A stretch of DNA of 9,465 bases from a bacterium (GTDB taxonomy: Bacteria; Patescibacteriota; Gracilibacteria; Absconditabacterales; Absconditicoccaceae). Made by a program: the position numbers and the translations under genes. Below the pieces are notes generated by a model. That model saw nothing but the letters and a program-made list of their open reading frames with translations. It ran no database searches and was not told the DNA's origin. This document shows, piece after piece, positions 1-7,499 of the stretch. Every line of letters begins with the position of its first letter. Position 1 is the first letter of the stretch. The stretch lies in assembly GCA_020629735.1 (NCBI GenBank), contig JAHDCT010000035.1, positions 1-9,465 on the forward strand. Reading direction: 5' to 3'.

Positions 1-726
1 TTCCATCTCAAAAAAGAGCATTTTGATCAATGGGAGAATATTTTTCTTTTCAAAAATAAGAATCAATTACTCTCATTATGATATCATCCCGTATCGCACA
101 GAATAAGAACAAATTATGACAAAGAATATAGAAGGCATAATATTTCTACTGCCCTTCAAGAGATTTGAGATGTTCGCCTTATTCAACCTTGAGAGAATTT
201 GGAATTTCTTGATCTCGTTGGTTACGACCCAGAAGAATGAACTAAATATAAAGATTGATATACTATTGTTCAGGATGAAGAACAAACTGAATATGGATGA
301 GGTCTTTGCTGAGCAAGCACTGCCCTGTATCAATGAATACTTACAAATACAGCTTTAGAGCTTAAAGAGTGGCGCCCTCACAGTAAACGATATACTGACC
401 TATATACCGCTAAAATTAACTGAGAAAATATTAGTATTCCTTGATTGGACAGCACTATCTACGATTGATATATAGACCTTAAAGTTGAAAATACTGCAGA
501 CTATCCAATTGTTCTTGTTTCCAACTTCAGTTGAGAATCCTGAGCCCATGAAGAAGTGTTTAGCCTCGCTAGAAAAGAACACAAATGATCACTGAAACAT
601 CTCTATACTCGACCTAATAGCAGTATTATCAAAGTTGATTGAGTAGATACACAGGTCTTTTGATGATGTTACGTTCGAGAAGTTAATTGAGAAGAAAGAA
701 AAAGCTGCTATACTGAAGTCCACTAA
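1..726 (+). CDS. VanW-family protein, C-terminal part (5' end outside window)
   Basis: Read with TGA as Gly, frame 1 is open from the left edge to the TAA at 724-726, giving 241 residues with 18 TGA codons. The VanW signature is clear: PGE near residue 63, then GGGLCGAST at 99-107 followed by an aliphatic helix, HS in the R-P-H-S stretch, a D-S-T-I-Y-D-G-Y-I-D segment, and an N-T-A-D-Y-P-I strand. TGA encodes the middle Gly of the GGG triplet and the Gly after the Cys. There is no Met in the visible part, so the true start lies off the window. Full-length relatives are usually membrane-anchored or exported cell-envelope proteins; that part is not seen here. The family is named after a gene in vanB-type vancomycin-resistance clusters, its biochemical role is unsettled, and its presence does not imply resistance. 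The tail has two Cys in the last 22 residues. A MOSC gene follows in the same direction. Confidence 0.85.
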
Positions 727-783
727 TATACAACAAAATATTATCACCCGTGAAGAAACTTGTTTTACCTGAGGCAAGCGCTC

Positions 784-1629
784 ATGGAAATTACTGCTCT
801 AAAAAGATCACCTATAAAGTCAGCTCAACAAGAAAGTATTCAATCTGCCAAAATTACGCATTTTTGAGTTGAGTGAGATAGGATACTACGAATAGTGAAT
901 GAAAAATGAGAATGTCTAACTCAAAGAACTCACGCACAACTTTTCCATCTTTTATGAAGTACCTTCGATAATTCAGTTATCACCTATTCCTTTGAGTGAG
1001 AACAGGTCTGAATTCTGAATGCAAATGAATTAAGAAACTCACATTTTCCTGTTTCTTTTTATCATTGATCTGCACAGCCAGAACTTCTTTTTTGACATCT
1101 TTTAAAAGATGATAGCCACGATAAAGCGCTTAGTGATATCTTTTGAGAAAAGGTAAGACTTGTGAATATGAGCACAGAGAATACTACTCGTTGCTCAGCA
1201 CCGCACCCAACCAAATGACAAGACTGAACCTGACTTTCCTTCATCTCTAAAGAAACGAACGACTTCTTTGTAAGATGATTTTGATCTGTCAATTTTCGTG
1301 AAAATATAGAAATAAGTAAACCAAATCAATTTCAATTCTGGGAAGATGATCTCTTTAGTAAATTAATCGCGATAGAGGGACTAGAATATACTGTTTGAGA
1401 TTTAATTAAACGCTGTGCTATGGTAAATGTTGACCCTAAAACATGAATCCCTAACTCAGAAATCCTTAGTTGGCTTAAAATGAATCGCAATATTCGTAAC
1501 TCTAATAAAGGACCTCGACCACGTGCTGCCATGAAACTATTTCCATGACCCTCACAAAGATCATGGAAGAAATTTCGAAGTAATGAGTTACATGTTGGTG
1601 ATAAGATTGAACTTGTTTCACCAACATAA
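784..1629 (+). CDS. MOSC-domain protein (mARC/YcbX-like, MOSC_N + MOSC)
   Basis: This is a 281-residue frame with 17 TGA codons read as Gly. The N-terminus fits the MOSC_N beta-barrel domain: a short strand, S-P-I-K-S at about residues 9-13, then G-V-E-G-D-R and a V-N-E-K-G-E-C-L-T-Q-R block. The C-terminal half fits MOSC: G-E-K-V-R-L-V, a G-Q-D-G loop, F-R-E-N-I at 171-175 (family RFRxNI), R-C-A-M-V-N-V-D-P-K-T-G with the conserved Cys at 211, and a final V-G-D-K-I-E-L strand. In mARC and Moco sulfurases this domain binds molybdenum cofactor or carries sulfur, with the Cys as ligand; the substrate here is unknown. ATG 784 starts exactly at the MOSC_N strand, and GAGG lies at 770-773. The gene follows the VanW gene by 57 bases, probably in one transcript. 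No other molybdenum gene is visible. Confidence 0.85.
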
Positions 1630-1653
1630 AAAACACCCTCTCGGGCGTTTTTT
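1628..1653. terminator. Shared intrinsic terminator between MOSC gene and secY
   Basis: An inverted repeat with arms 1628-1638 and 1643-1653 surrounds a 4-base loop, with six A on one side and six T on the other. Read on the minus strand (secY direction) the stem is GCCC-GAGA-GGGU, with a G-U wobble and a GNRA-type loop, followed by six T. Read on the plus strand the same position is an A-C mismatch and the first arm overlaps the MOSC stop codon. It should therefore be stronger for the ribosomal-protein transcript. The secY stop is 20 bases to the right. Confidence 0.8.
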
Positions 1654-1673
1654 AAGTTGTTTGATACTATTTT

Positions 1674-2993
1674 TTAGATTCTGTCGTATCTTTCCATCAA
1701 GAGTTCTGCGTTTATCTTATTAATCAGTTCCTGTACTACTCAAACAATAATAATTACTCAGGCTCATTGTACTACTACCGGGATTGATCATACGCTTTGA
1801 GCGGCTGATTGGATAAATGGTATGTAACTTAGTAGGTATGTGTATACTCAAATGAAAGCTAGTCCTAATCCTCACCAGAGTGAAAGATGCATAAGTACAC
1901 TGTTTAGATATTTAGCTGTTTCTTCTCCTGGTCTAATTCCTGGGATAAATCATCCTCTCTTTTGTATCGTATCAGCCATTCTTTCTGGGTTGAAGGTAAT
2001 CATCGCATAGAAGAATGTAAAGAGTACGATAAGGATGAAATACGCTACAATAACAATCCATCCTGGTTGCTGTGTGTAGATATTAAAGTTAATTTCTACC
2101 CACTCTGCAATAGATGCCATAGTAGGATTTTGTGTTCCCAAGTTTGTTACTAATTGTGATATCAAATATGGGAATGTTACGAATGCTACAGCAAAGATAA
2201 TTGGGATCATTCCTACTGGATTAAGCGGTATTGGCAAGCTCGCTGTTTCCTGCATTGATCCTTGCCTCGCATATACTACTGGTATATCCTTAATAGTCTT
2301 AATAAGAAGCACTGAAAGCACTACTAAGATTAATACGATCAAGAACATAAAGAGTATTACGTTAAGAAGATCTCCTCAAGATGCTCCAAGGAATGTATAT
2401 GTTTGAGATGTTACTCACGCCACAATAGAAGCAAAAATAAGTAATGAGATTCAATTTGAAATACCTTTTTCTGTTATCATTTCTCATAACCACATGAGTA
2501 AGATAGATCATACAGAAAGAGCAAATGCTGTTAAAATTATTGTTGTAATATCTGTAGCAATAACGTTTCCTCAAAGAAGGTAGTTAATGAAAAATACCAT
2601 TCAGATTGATTGTAAGAATGCTAACGGGAATGTTAGCCATCTTGTATACTGTTGAATCTTTTGTGTCCCTTGTTGTCCTTGCTCTTGTAATTCTTCAAGC
2701 TTCGGCACAACTGCCGTTAACAATTGGAGAATAATAGATGCGTTAATGAAAGGAATAAGACCCACAGCAATAAGTGAAAACTGTTCTAATGTCCCTCATA
2801 AAAGCATCGCAAAGTATTCAAGTCCACCACCTGATTGAATGGTAGCGTTAGCCCATGAGTCTATGTTCACAAATGGTACTGGAACATACACCAAGAACCT
2901 ATATACAGCAAGAATCAAAAGTGTATAAAACAACTTTTTTCTTACATTGCTGTTTCACAACATATCTTGTATGTATTGAAAAAATGCTTCCAT
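1674..2993 (-). CDS. secY: Preprotein translocase subunit SecY
   Basis: SecY is the inner-membrane channel that passes unfolded proteins from the ribosome or SecA. The frame gives 439 residues, normal for the family, with 16 TGA codons read as Gly. Evidence includes the amphipathic N-terminus before a Y-R-F-L-V-Y-V-P-V-P segment, a G-G-G-L-E-Y-F-A plug region, P-F-I-N-A-S-I-I-L-Q-L, M-I-T-E-K-G-I-S-N-G, the cytoplasmic loop with I-P-V-V-Y-A-R-Q-G, P-L-N-P-V-G-M-I-P-I-I-F-A, G-G-F-I-P-G-I-R-P-G-E (first or second Gly is TGA 1950-1952), and the C-terminal L-L-M-E-R-Y-D. About ten hydrophobic segments are present. ATG 2993 is preceded in frame by TAG at 3000-3002, which fixes the start region. 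It is the last gene of the cluster, 110 bases after rplO, with a terminator downstream. No SecE or SecG is in the window. Confidence 0.98.
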
Positions 2994-3103
2994 GAGTAAC
3001 TATTTTTCTTTATAAAATGAATCGATACTATTGTCTGTATATTTTTACGTTAAGACCCACTTTTTTTCTTCTTACGTAATATCTATATAGAAAATTATAC
3101 AGT
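2994..3103 (-). promoter_or_regulatory. rplO-secY gap with possible secY promoter elements
   Basis: This 110-base gap is the second longest in the cluster. Just after the rplO stop it has a perfect TATAAT on the minus strand (3094-3099), but no good -35 box at 16-18 bases. TTACGT occurs twice on the plus strand (3045-3050 and 3072-3077), the second within an 8-base palindrome TTACGTAA (3072-3079). A secY-specific promoter or regulated leader is possible. In this AT-rich DNA a single -10 match is weak evidence. Confidence 0.25.
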
Positions 3104-3577
3104 TTATTCAACTGAATCATTAGCTCAGAATGATCATCCAGTTGACTCTACCTGTGAAAGAGCTGAAGCTGAAATTGCATCCATTCATTCAAACTTAAGT
3201 GCTTTTTTAAGTTCTCCCCTTCCTAAAATTTTAACAAGAGAAGTAACCTTACGAATATACCCAAGTTGTGCTAACACTTCTTTTGTTACTGTTTCAGAAG
3301 CAGAAATTCTTTCATCAGCTTCAAGTTGACCTAGATTTACTGGTTCATGTTGCTTAAGGAGCTTGAAGTATCTCTTAAACCCTCTTAGCTTTGGAAGCCT
3401 TCTATATAAAGGAGTTTGTCCTCACTCAAACCAAGGAGCTGTACTCCCTCCTGATCTAGCTTTTTGACCTTTAATTCATTTACCTGAGTAGTTACCACTA
3501 CCACTACTATTTCCTCTCCCTAGTTTTTTTCCTTTTGGTGTACGACCAGGTGATTTTTTTAATTCATGTAATTGCAT
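3104..3577 (-). CDS. rplO: 50S ribosomal protein L15 (uL15)
   Basis: L15 is a late-assembly protein of the large subunit that threads an extended arm into 23S rRNA. The frame codes for 157 residues, slightly longer than the usual 145-150, with 5 TGA codons as Gly. The N-terminal rRNA-binding tail is diagnostic: L-K-K-S-P-G-R-T-P-K-G-K-K-L-G-R-G, then S-G-K-G-I-K-G-Q-K-A-R-S-G and E-G-G-Q-T-P-L-Y-R-R-L-P-K-L-R-G-F. V-K-I-L-G-R-G-E-L near residue 115 is the C-terminal domain motif. The ATG at 3577 begins the conserved M-x-L-H-E-L start. It follows rpsE by 38 bases, where rpmD (L30) would normally lie. Upstream sequence is AT-rich without a Shine-Dalgarno motif. Confidence 0.97.
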
Positions 3578-3615
3578 ATTAATAATATTACGGATCAAAA
3601 GAATTTTAATGTAGA

Positions 3616-4290
3616 TTATTCTTCAGAAGCTTCTTCTTTCTTTTCCTTTTTAGCTGGTTTCTCAGCTTTATCAGATTGAGTAGCCTTCTTTTCAAATTTT
3701 CATGCTTTATACTTTCAAAGAGCTTGAATAGCAGCAATGGCATTATTTAGTTTATTATTTGTTCCCACAATTTTAGAAAGAATATTATTGTATCCAGCTA
3801 GTTCAAGCACCATACGTACAGACGATCATGCCTTAAGTCATGTACCTTCTGCGGCTGGCATGATCTTAACGATAGCTGACTTGTATTTATGAGTTGTTCC
3901 GTATGGAACTGTTAGTTCTTCAGTTACTGGCGCTTCAACAATATTTTTATATGCTTCATGAGTTGCTTTTCTTACTGCGATACTCACATCGTTTCATTTA
4001 GCCACTCATAGACCAATCTTCCCTTTACCATTTCCAATAATAATAATTGCCCTGAATGCGAGTTGTCTACCTCAAGTAGTTACTCTCGTCACTCTTCTTA
4101 CTTCAAGAAGCACTTCTTGAAATTCTTTCTTCGGCTTTTGATTTCCTCCTCTTCCTCATCTTCCTCTCCCTTTTCCTCATCTAGAATTATTACCACCTCT
4201 AGCAGGTTTCTTTGAAGAAGTGTCTGAACCAGGAGTGGTAGCCTTAGTATCAGTTGCTTGATCTAAATTTTTCTTTTCTTCTGTAGACAT
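3616..4290 (-). CDS. rpsE: 30S ribosomal protein S5 (uS5), with long tails
   Basis: S5 is a small-subunit protein at the mRNA entry and decoding region and contributes to accuracy. The frame gives 224 residues, against about 167 in E. coli, with 9 TGA codons as Gly. The core from about residue 55 is typical: E-V-L-L-E-V-R-R-V-T-R-V, G-G-R-Q-L-A-F-R-A (the usual K-G-G-R), G-N-G-K-G-K-I-G-L-G-V-A-K-G, then G-T-G-L-K-A-G-S-S-V-R. The extra length is in a Ser/Thr/Lys N-terminus with an Arg-Gly-rich block at 31-49 and a Lys/Glu/Ala C-terminal tail after about residue 200. ATG 4290 is the only in-frame Met before the core, so the tails belong to the gene. It lies 46 bases after rplR. Confidence 0.97.
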
Positions 4291-4336
4291 TAATCTAACA
4301 TTAAATGTAAAATATGCTATGCGTTATATACTTTAC

Positions 4337-4699
4337 TTAGAATTGGAGACCTCCAGCTCTAGCTCATTCAGCTAATTTAGCAACTCTACCGTGAAAGAGG
4401 AAACCATTTCTATCGAATACAACTTGTTCTACGTTGTTATCAATAGCTGCCTTAGCAACTTTTTCACCAACTGCATATGCTTTCTCGATCCCCGTTCCTG
4501 TTGCACCTCATTTGCTTGTTGCAAATGCTACAACATTACCGTTAAGATCAACAACTTGAGCAGTAATATGAGAGTTTGATCTGCTTACGATCAATCTAGG
4601 TCTTGAAGAAGTTACCTTTAGAGTTGTATTTACTCTATGCTTTCTTCTCAAGTATCTTCACATCTTTGATTGTGACTTTTTTGCTAGTTTCTGACTCAT
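4337..4699 (-). CDS. rplR: 50S ribosomal protein L18 (uL18)
   Basis: L18 binds 5S rRNA together with L5 and helps to place it in the central protuberance. The 120-residue product has the family length and 3 TGA codons as Gly. Visible features are a basic N-terminus with R-Y-L-R-R-K-H-R-V, S-S-R-P-R-L-I-V-S-R-S-N-S-H-I-T-A-Q-V-V-D, a G-A-T-G-T-G loop before the helix with V-G-E-K-V-A-K-A-A, and the highly conserved end V-F-D-R-N-G-F-L-F-H-G-R-V-A-K-L-A-E-G-A-R. In that end the G of E-G-A-R is a TGA, at an invariant glycine. The start at 4699 gives the standard basic leader. It lies between rplF (46 bases) and rpsE (46 bases). Confidence 0.97.
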
Positions 4700-4745
4700 T
4701 TTAAATAATGATTCTAAGAATAAAGAATATAGACTACGAAACAGA

Positions 4746-5288
4746 TTATGCAGCAGTCTTTCACGCTTTCATTTGAATAAATTCTCATAGATACCTCACT
4801 CATTTCCCCTTATATGGTTCAGGTTTTCTATATGATCTTATTTTTGCAGCTTGCTCACCAACGAGTTGTTTATCAATTCCACTTACTACAACAACAGTAT
4901 TTCACTTTGGATCTTGTTCTATTTCAGCTTTAATTCCTTCTGGTAGTTCATGATCGATCGGATGAGAATATCCTAGATTAAGTACCAACTTAGACCCTTG
5001 TACTTTTGCAGCATATCATACTCAAAGTACTTGTAGTTTCTTTTGATATCCCTTTGTTACTCATACAATCATATTATCAATAAGTGTTCTTGTTAATCCC
5101 CAAAGATTTTTATATTCATCACTTACAATAGATACTTTAATTTCAGTACCTTCCATAGCAACTTCTACACCATCAAGATACGTGTAAGAAAGTTCTCCAA
5201 GTGGACCTTTCACTAAAACCGTTTTATCTTCGATAGTTACTGTAACTCCATCAACGATGGTGACAGGTAATTTTCCAATTCTAGACAT
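4746..5288 (-). CDS. rplF: 50S ribosomal protein L6 (uL6)
   Basis: L6 sits near the factor-binding site of the large subunit. The frame has 180 residues, the normal length, with 7 TGA codons as Gly. It begins M-S-R-I-G-K-L-P-V, the standard L6 start. It contains V-K-G-P-L-G-E-L-S in the first domain and L-W-G-L-T-R-T-L-I-D-N-M-I-V-G-V-T-K-G-Y (TGA at 5061-5063 is the Gly before V-T-K-G). The second domain carries L-G-V-G-Y-A-A, L-N-L-G-Y-S-H-P-I and P-E-P-Y-K-G-K-G-V-R-Y. The two Gly in L-G-V-G-Y are both TGA and are conserved in the family. Without recoding the gene would end at residue 75. It lies 63 bases after rpsH; that gap has a 10-base palindrome, GTGTTAACAC, at 5335-5344. Confidence 0.97.
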
Positions 5289-5351
5289 AAGACTTTAAGA
5301 AGAGTAAAGCAATAAATTTAATTTTCATCTCACTGTGTTAACACTATTTTA

Positions 5352-5750
5352 TTAGTAAATTTCAGCAATAAGTTCTCCTCAGATCTTCTTCTTCTTTGCT
5401 TCATGACTTGCCATTAATCACTGACTTGTAGAAAGAATACCAATACCTCTTCCTCAAGCAACAGGTCTAATATCTTGCCATCAAATATACCATCTTCTAG
5501 AAGGCTTTGAGAACATTTTCACTACAGGTACGTCTTCAACTATATTTCACGTAACATGAAGCTTAATAGAAATTGTTCTTTTTGCATCTTCACCGACAAC
5601 GTCGAATGAATCAACAAATCTAAATCTTTTTAGAAGCTCTAAGACTTGAATCTTAAACTTTGAGTATTGAACTCACTCAACAGTTTTTTTTCTAGCCATA
5701 TAAGCATTCTTTAATCTTATTAATAGATCGTGTATCGGAGCGTTAACCAT
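5352..5750 (-). CDS. rpsH: 30S ribosomal protein S8 (uS8)
   Basis: S8 is a primary 16S rRNA-binding protein in the central domain; in many bacteria it also represses its own operon through an mRNA mimic. The frame gives 132 residues, the usual length, with 6 TGA codons as Gly. I chose ATG 5750 because it supplies the conserved first helix, I-H-D-L-L-I-R-L-K-N-A-Y; the internal ATG at 5699 would remove it. The C-terminal RNA-binding motif is intact: G-R-G-I-G-I-L-S-T-S-Q-G-L-M, then A-K-K-K-K-I-G-G-E-L-I-A. The Gly in S-T-S-Q-G and one of the pair in I-G-G-E are TGA, both at highly conserved positions. It is 47 bases after rpsN. Confidence 0.96.
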
Positions 5751-5797
5751 GTACTTGTGTATAAAAAACAAAAAACAATTGTATATAGAGTACTAAA

Positions 5798-6058
5798 TTA
5801 CCAAGAAGCTTTTCTTAATCACATAATAATACCTTCTCTAGCAAATCTTCTAAAAGCCTGTCTACTTACTCAGAAGTCTCTCATGTAAGCTCTTGTTTTA
5901 CCAGTTGCTTGACATCTATTGTAGAACTTTGTAGGTTTCCAGTTCTTTGGTGGAGTATATTCTCTCCCTTCTTCTTTCGCTTTTTTCATTTCATTATAAA
6001 TACGTTCTCTTTGTCTCATTAATTTCTTATGCTTTGCAATAAGTGCTTTTCTAGCCAT
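5798..6058 (-). CDS. rpsN: 30S ribosomal protein S14 (uS14), zinc-free form
   Basis: S14 helps to assemble the 30S head. The 86-residue product has two TGA codons as Gly. It starts M-A-R-K-A-L-I and ends with the universal L-R-K-A-S-W. The C-terminal half has N-R-C-Q-A-T-G-K-T-R-A-Y-M-R-D-F-G-V-S-R, the non-zinc type: only one Cys is present, where zinc forms carry four. The length falls between the 61-residue zinc form and the E. coli 101-residue form. A longer frame to 6142 exists, but ATG 6058 matches the family start and lies 22 bases after the rplE stop, so it is preferred. TGA 5870-5872 encodes the conserved Gly of D-F-G-V-S-R. Confidence 0.96.
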
Positions 6059-6080
6059 GGTAGTTTCCAAATAAGTAAAA

Positions 6081-6629
6081 TTAAGCTGTTTTCTTTTTGA
6101 AGATAATTCAAAGTGACTCAAACAATGCTTTTGCGTCATCATTATTGTCAGCAGTAGTACAAATGTTAATTTGTAGTCCCATTGATGTTTTTACATCTTC
6201 TAGACCTAGTTCAGGAAATGCTGCCTGAGATTTAAGTCATAGATTATAATTACCTCTTCCATCAAATTTTCTTTCAGATAGCCCTTCGAAATCTCTTAAT
6301 CTTGGGAATACCATGATTACAAGTCTTTCAATGAAATCATAAGCTCTTTTTCCTCTCAATGTAACTCTTAGCATTGCAGGCATACCTTCTCTAAGCTTAA
6401 AGTTAGACACTGATTGCTTCGAAAGAATCATTTGAGATTTTTGTCCAGTAATCATTTTCAAATTCTCTTCAAGATCTGAGAAATCTTTCACTCACTTTCT
6501 TGTTGCAAGTGAACCAATTCACATAGATACAATAATTTTATCAATTACTGGAACTTGATGAATATTCTTTTTTCATAGAGTCTTTTGAAGAGTAGACTTA
6601 TTTTTTACTGAAGTGTCATATAAAGACAT
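6081..6629 (-). CDS. rplE: 50S ribosomal protein L5 (uL5)
   Basis: L5 binds 5S rRNA and touches P-site tRNA at the subunit interface. The 182-residue frame is of normal length with 5 TGA codons as Gly. Recognised segments are N-I-H-Q-V-P-V-I-D-K-I-I-V-S-M-G-I-G, I-T-G-Q-K-S, F-K-L-R-E-G-M-P-A-M-L-R-V-T-L-R-G-K-R-A-Y-D-F, P-R-L-R-D-F-E-G-L and F-D-G-R-G-N-Y-N-L-G-L. The Gly of M-G-I-G and of N-L-G-L are TGA. The C-terminus N-I-C-T-T-A-D-N-N-D-D-A-K-A-L-F replaces the commoner D-I-x-I-x-T-T-A-x-T-D-E-E-A block. ATG 6629 is the only Met in frame before the core. The neighbours are rplX, 39 bases upstream, and rpsN, 22 bases downstream. Confidence 0.97.
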
Positions 6630-6668
6630 GATATACAAACTTATAAATAAACAGATGCTAATTAATCA

Positions 6669-6974
6669 CTACACAGCTTTTCAGCTTTTTTTGTAGAATC
6701 TTTCATTTCCTTTCTTTCCTTCTCTGATCCCAACTTTAGAACCAGTTCCTGAAGCTTCATCAAAGAGAGCTACGTTTGAAATATGAATTGGTAGTTCAAA
6801 TTCCAAGTATCCTTGTCCCTTCTTAGCACGCTTAACAGTATTAATTCCCTTTAGAGTTACCCATTGCCCTCTTCTTGGGTCTTTTTTTTCAGAGATAGAT
6901 ACAACTGTTGATGTAGATCCTTTCCACTTACCAGCAGTTACAATCACCTTATCTCATGTCATTATTTTTTTCAT
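6669..6974 (-). CDS. rplX: 50S ribosomal protein L24 (uL24)
   Basis: L24 is an early assembly-initiator of the 50S subunit near the exit tunnel; its fold is a KOW/SH3 barrel. The frame gives 101 residues, typical, with 2 TGA codons as Gly. I extend the start to ATG 6974, because this gives M-K-K-I-M-T-G-D-K-V-I-V-T-A-G-K-W-K-G, the family KOW motif, with the Gly of T-G-D being TGA 6954-6956. A standard-code reading would begin at GTG 6947 and lose the first strand. G-I-N-T-V-K-R-A near residue 43 is the family's G-x-N-x-x-K-R motif, and P-I-H-I-S-N-V follows. The stop is TAG. It follows rplN by 32 bases. Confidence 0.96.
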
Positions 6975-7006
6975 ACGTATATAATCAAAGAAATAAACTA
7001 TATAAA

Positions 7007-7375
7007 CTACACTACTTCTTCAGCCATTGTAGCTAACTTTCTGAATCATTTTTCTCTCAACTCTCATGCAACTGGTCCAAAAATTCTCTTCCCAATTGGA
7101 TCGTGAGTTTTACTGATAAGAGCGATAGCGTTATCTGAAAAACGAAGGTAAGTTCCATCATTTCTTCTAATCTCTTTTCTTACTCTTACTACAACTCATC
7201 GTTGAACAGATCCTTTTTCGATTGTTCAACTTGCAGAAGCAGTTTTAATTGCCACAACTACTCTATCTCATACTGTAGCTGTCTTTGACTTAGTACCTTT
7301 AAGTACTCTAATCACCTTTGCAGTTTTAGCTCAGCTATTATCAGCCACTATAACTCTAGACTCTTGTTGAATCAT
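7007..7375 (-). CDS. rplN: 50S ribosomal protein L14 (uL14)
   Basis: L14 lies at the subunit interface and is the usual docking site for L19 and the silencing factor RsfS. The 122-residue product has exactly the common family length and 6 TGA codons as Gly. It starts M-I-Q-Q-E-S-R-V-I-V-A-D-N-S-G-A-K, with the invariant Gly of N-S-G-A encoded by TGA. V-G-D-R-V, V-R-K-E-I-R-R-N-D-G-T-Y-L-R-F-S-D-N-A, and D-P-I-G-K-R-I-F-G-P-V-A-G-E-L-R follow; V-G-D and A-G-E-L-R also use TGA. The stop is TAG. It is the first gene of the spc half of the cluster, after a 131-base gap that may hold a promoter. Confidence 0.98.
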
Positions 7376-7415
7376 AATCTAATAATTAATCAATAAAGTC
7401 GCACTAAATTTCTTG

Positions 7416-7444
7416 TATATAGGTTAGCATTTATCTTTTATAAA
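7416..7444 (-). promoter_or_regulatory. Candidate spc-operon promoter upstream of rplN
   Basis: On the minus strand TTTATA (7439-7444) and TATATA (7416-7421) are separated by 17 bases. Each matches the sigma-70 hexamers at four of six positions. A start point about 7 bases on would leave a leader of roughly 35 bases before the rplN ATG at 7375. The E. coli spc promoter also lies between rpsQ and rplN, and this is the longest gap in the cluster (7376-7506). The region is AT-rich, so chance matches are likely. Confidence 0.3.
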
Positions 7445-7458
7445 CGCATTTGTATGTG

Positions 7459-7499
7459 CTAAAAACTTGATACACATTTTCACCTAACCAAGTTTTCAG
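7459..7499 (-). repeat. Inverted repeat (hairpin) in rpsQ-rplN gap
   Basis: Arms 7459-7469 and 7489-7499 are 11 bases long and complementary, with one G-U pair in the minus-strand RNA and a 19-base loop. It begins 8 bases after the rpsQ stop. The stem is AT-rich and has no following T run, so it is a poor intrinsic terminator. It could be a processing or stability element, or a regulatory hairpin, at the S10/spc junction. Confidence 0.4.

Noticed and set aside
116..358. An 80-codon plus-strand frame and an antisense one at 76-333
   Set aside because: Both overlap the VanW frame, which shows clear family motifs. These are by-products in other frames.
1..726. Vancomycin-resistance gene
   Set aside because: VanW domains are widespread outside resistance clusters, and none of the functional van genes (ligase, dehydrogenase, dipeptidase, regulators) is in the window.
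5335..5344. 10-base palindrome GTGTTAACAC as an operator
   Set aside because: It is a single short palindrome in an AT-rich spacer, with no second copy noticed in the window, so it is mentioned only under rplF.
6059..6142. N-terminal extension of rpsN to 6142
   Set aside because: It lies inside the rplE coding end in another frame. S14 begins at M-A-R-K-A (6058).
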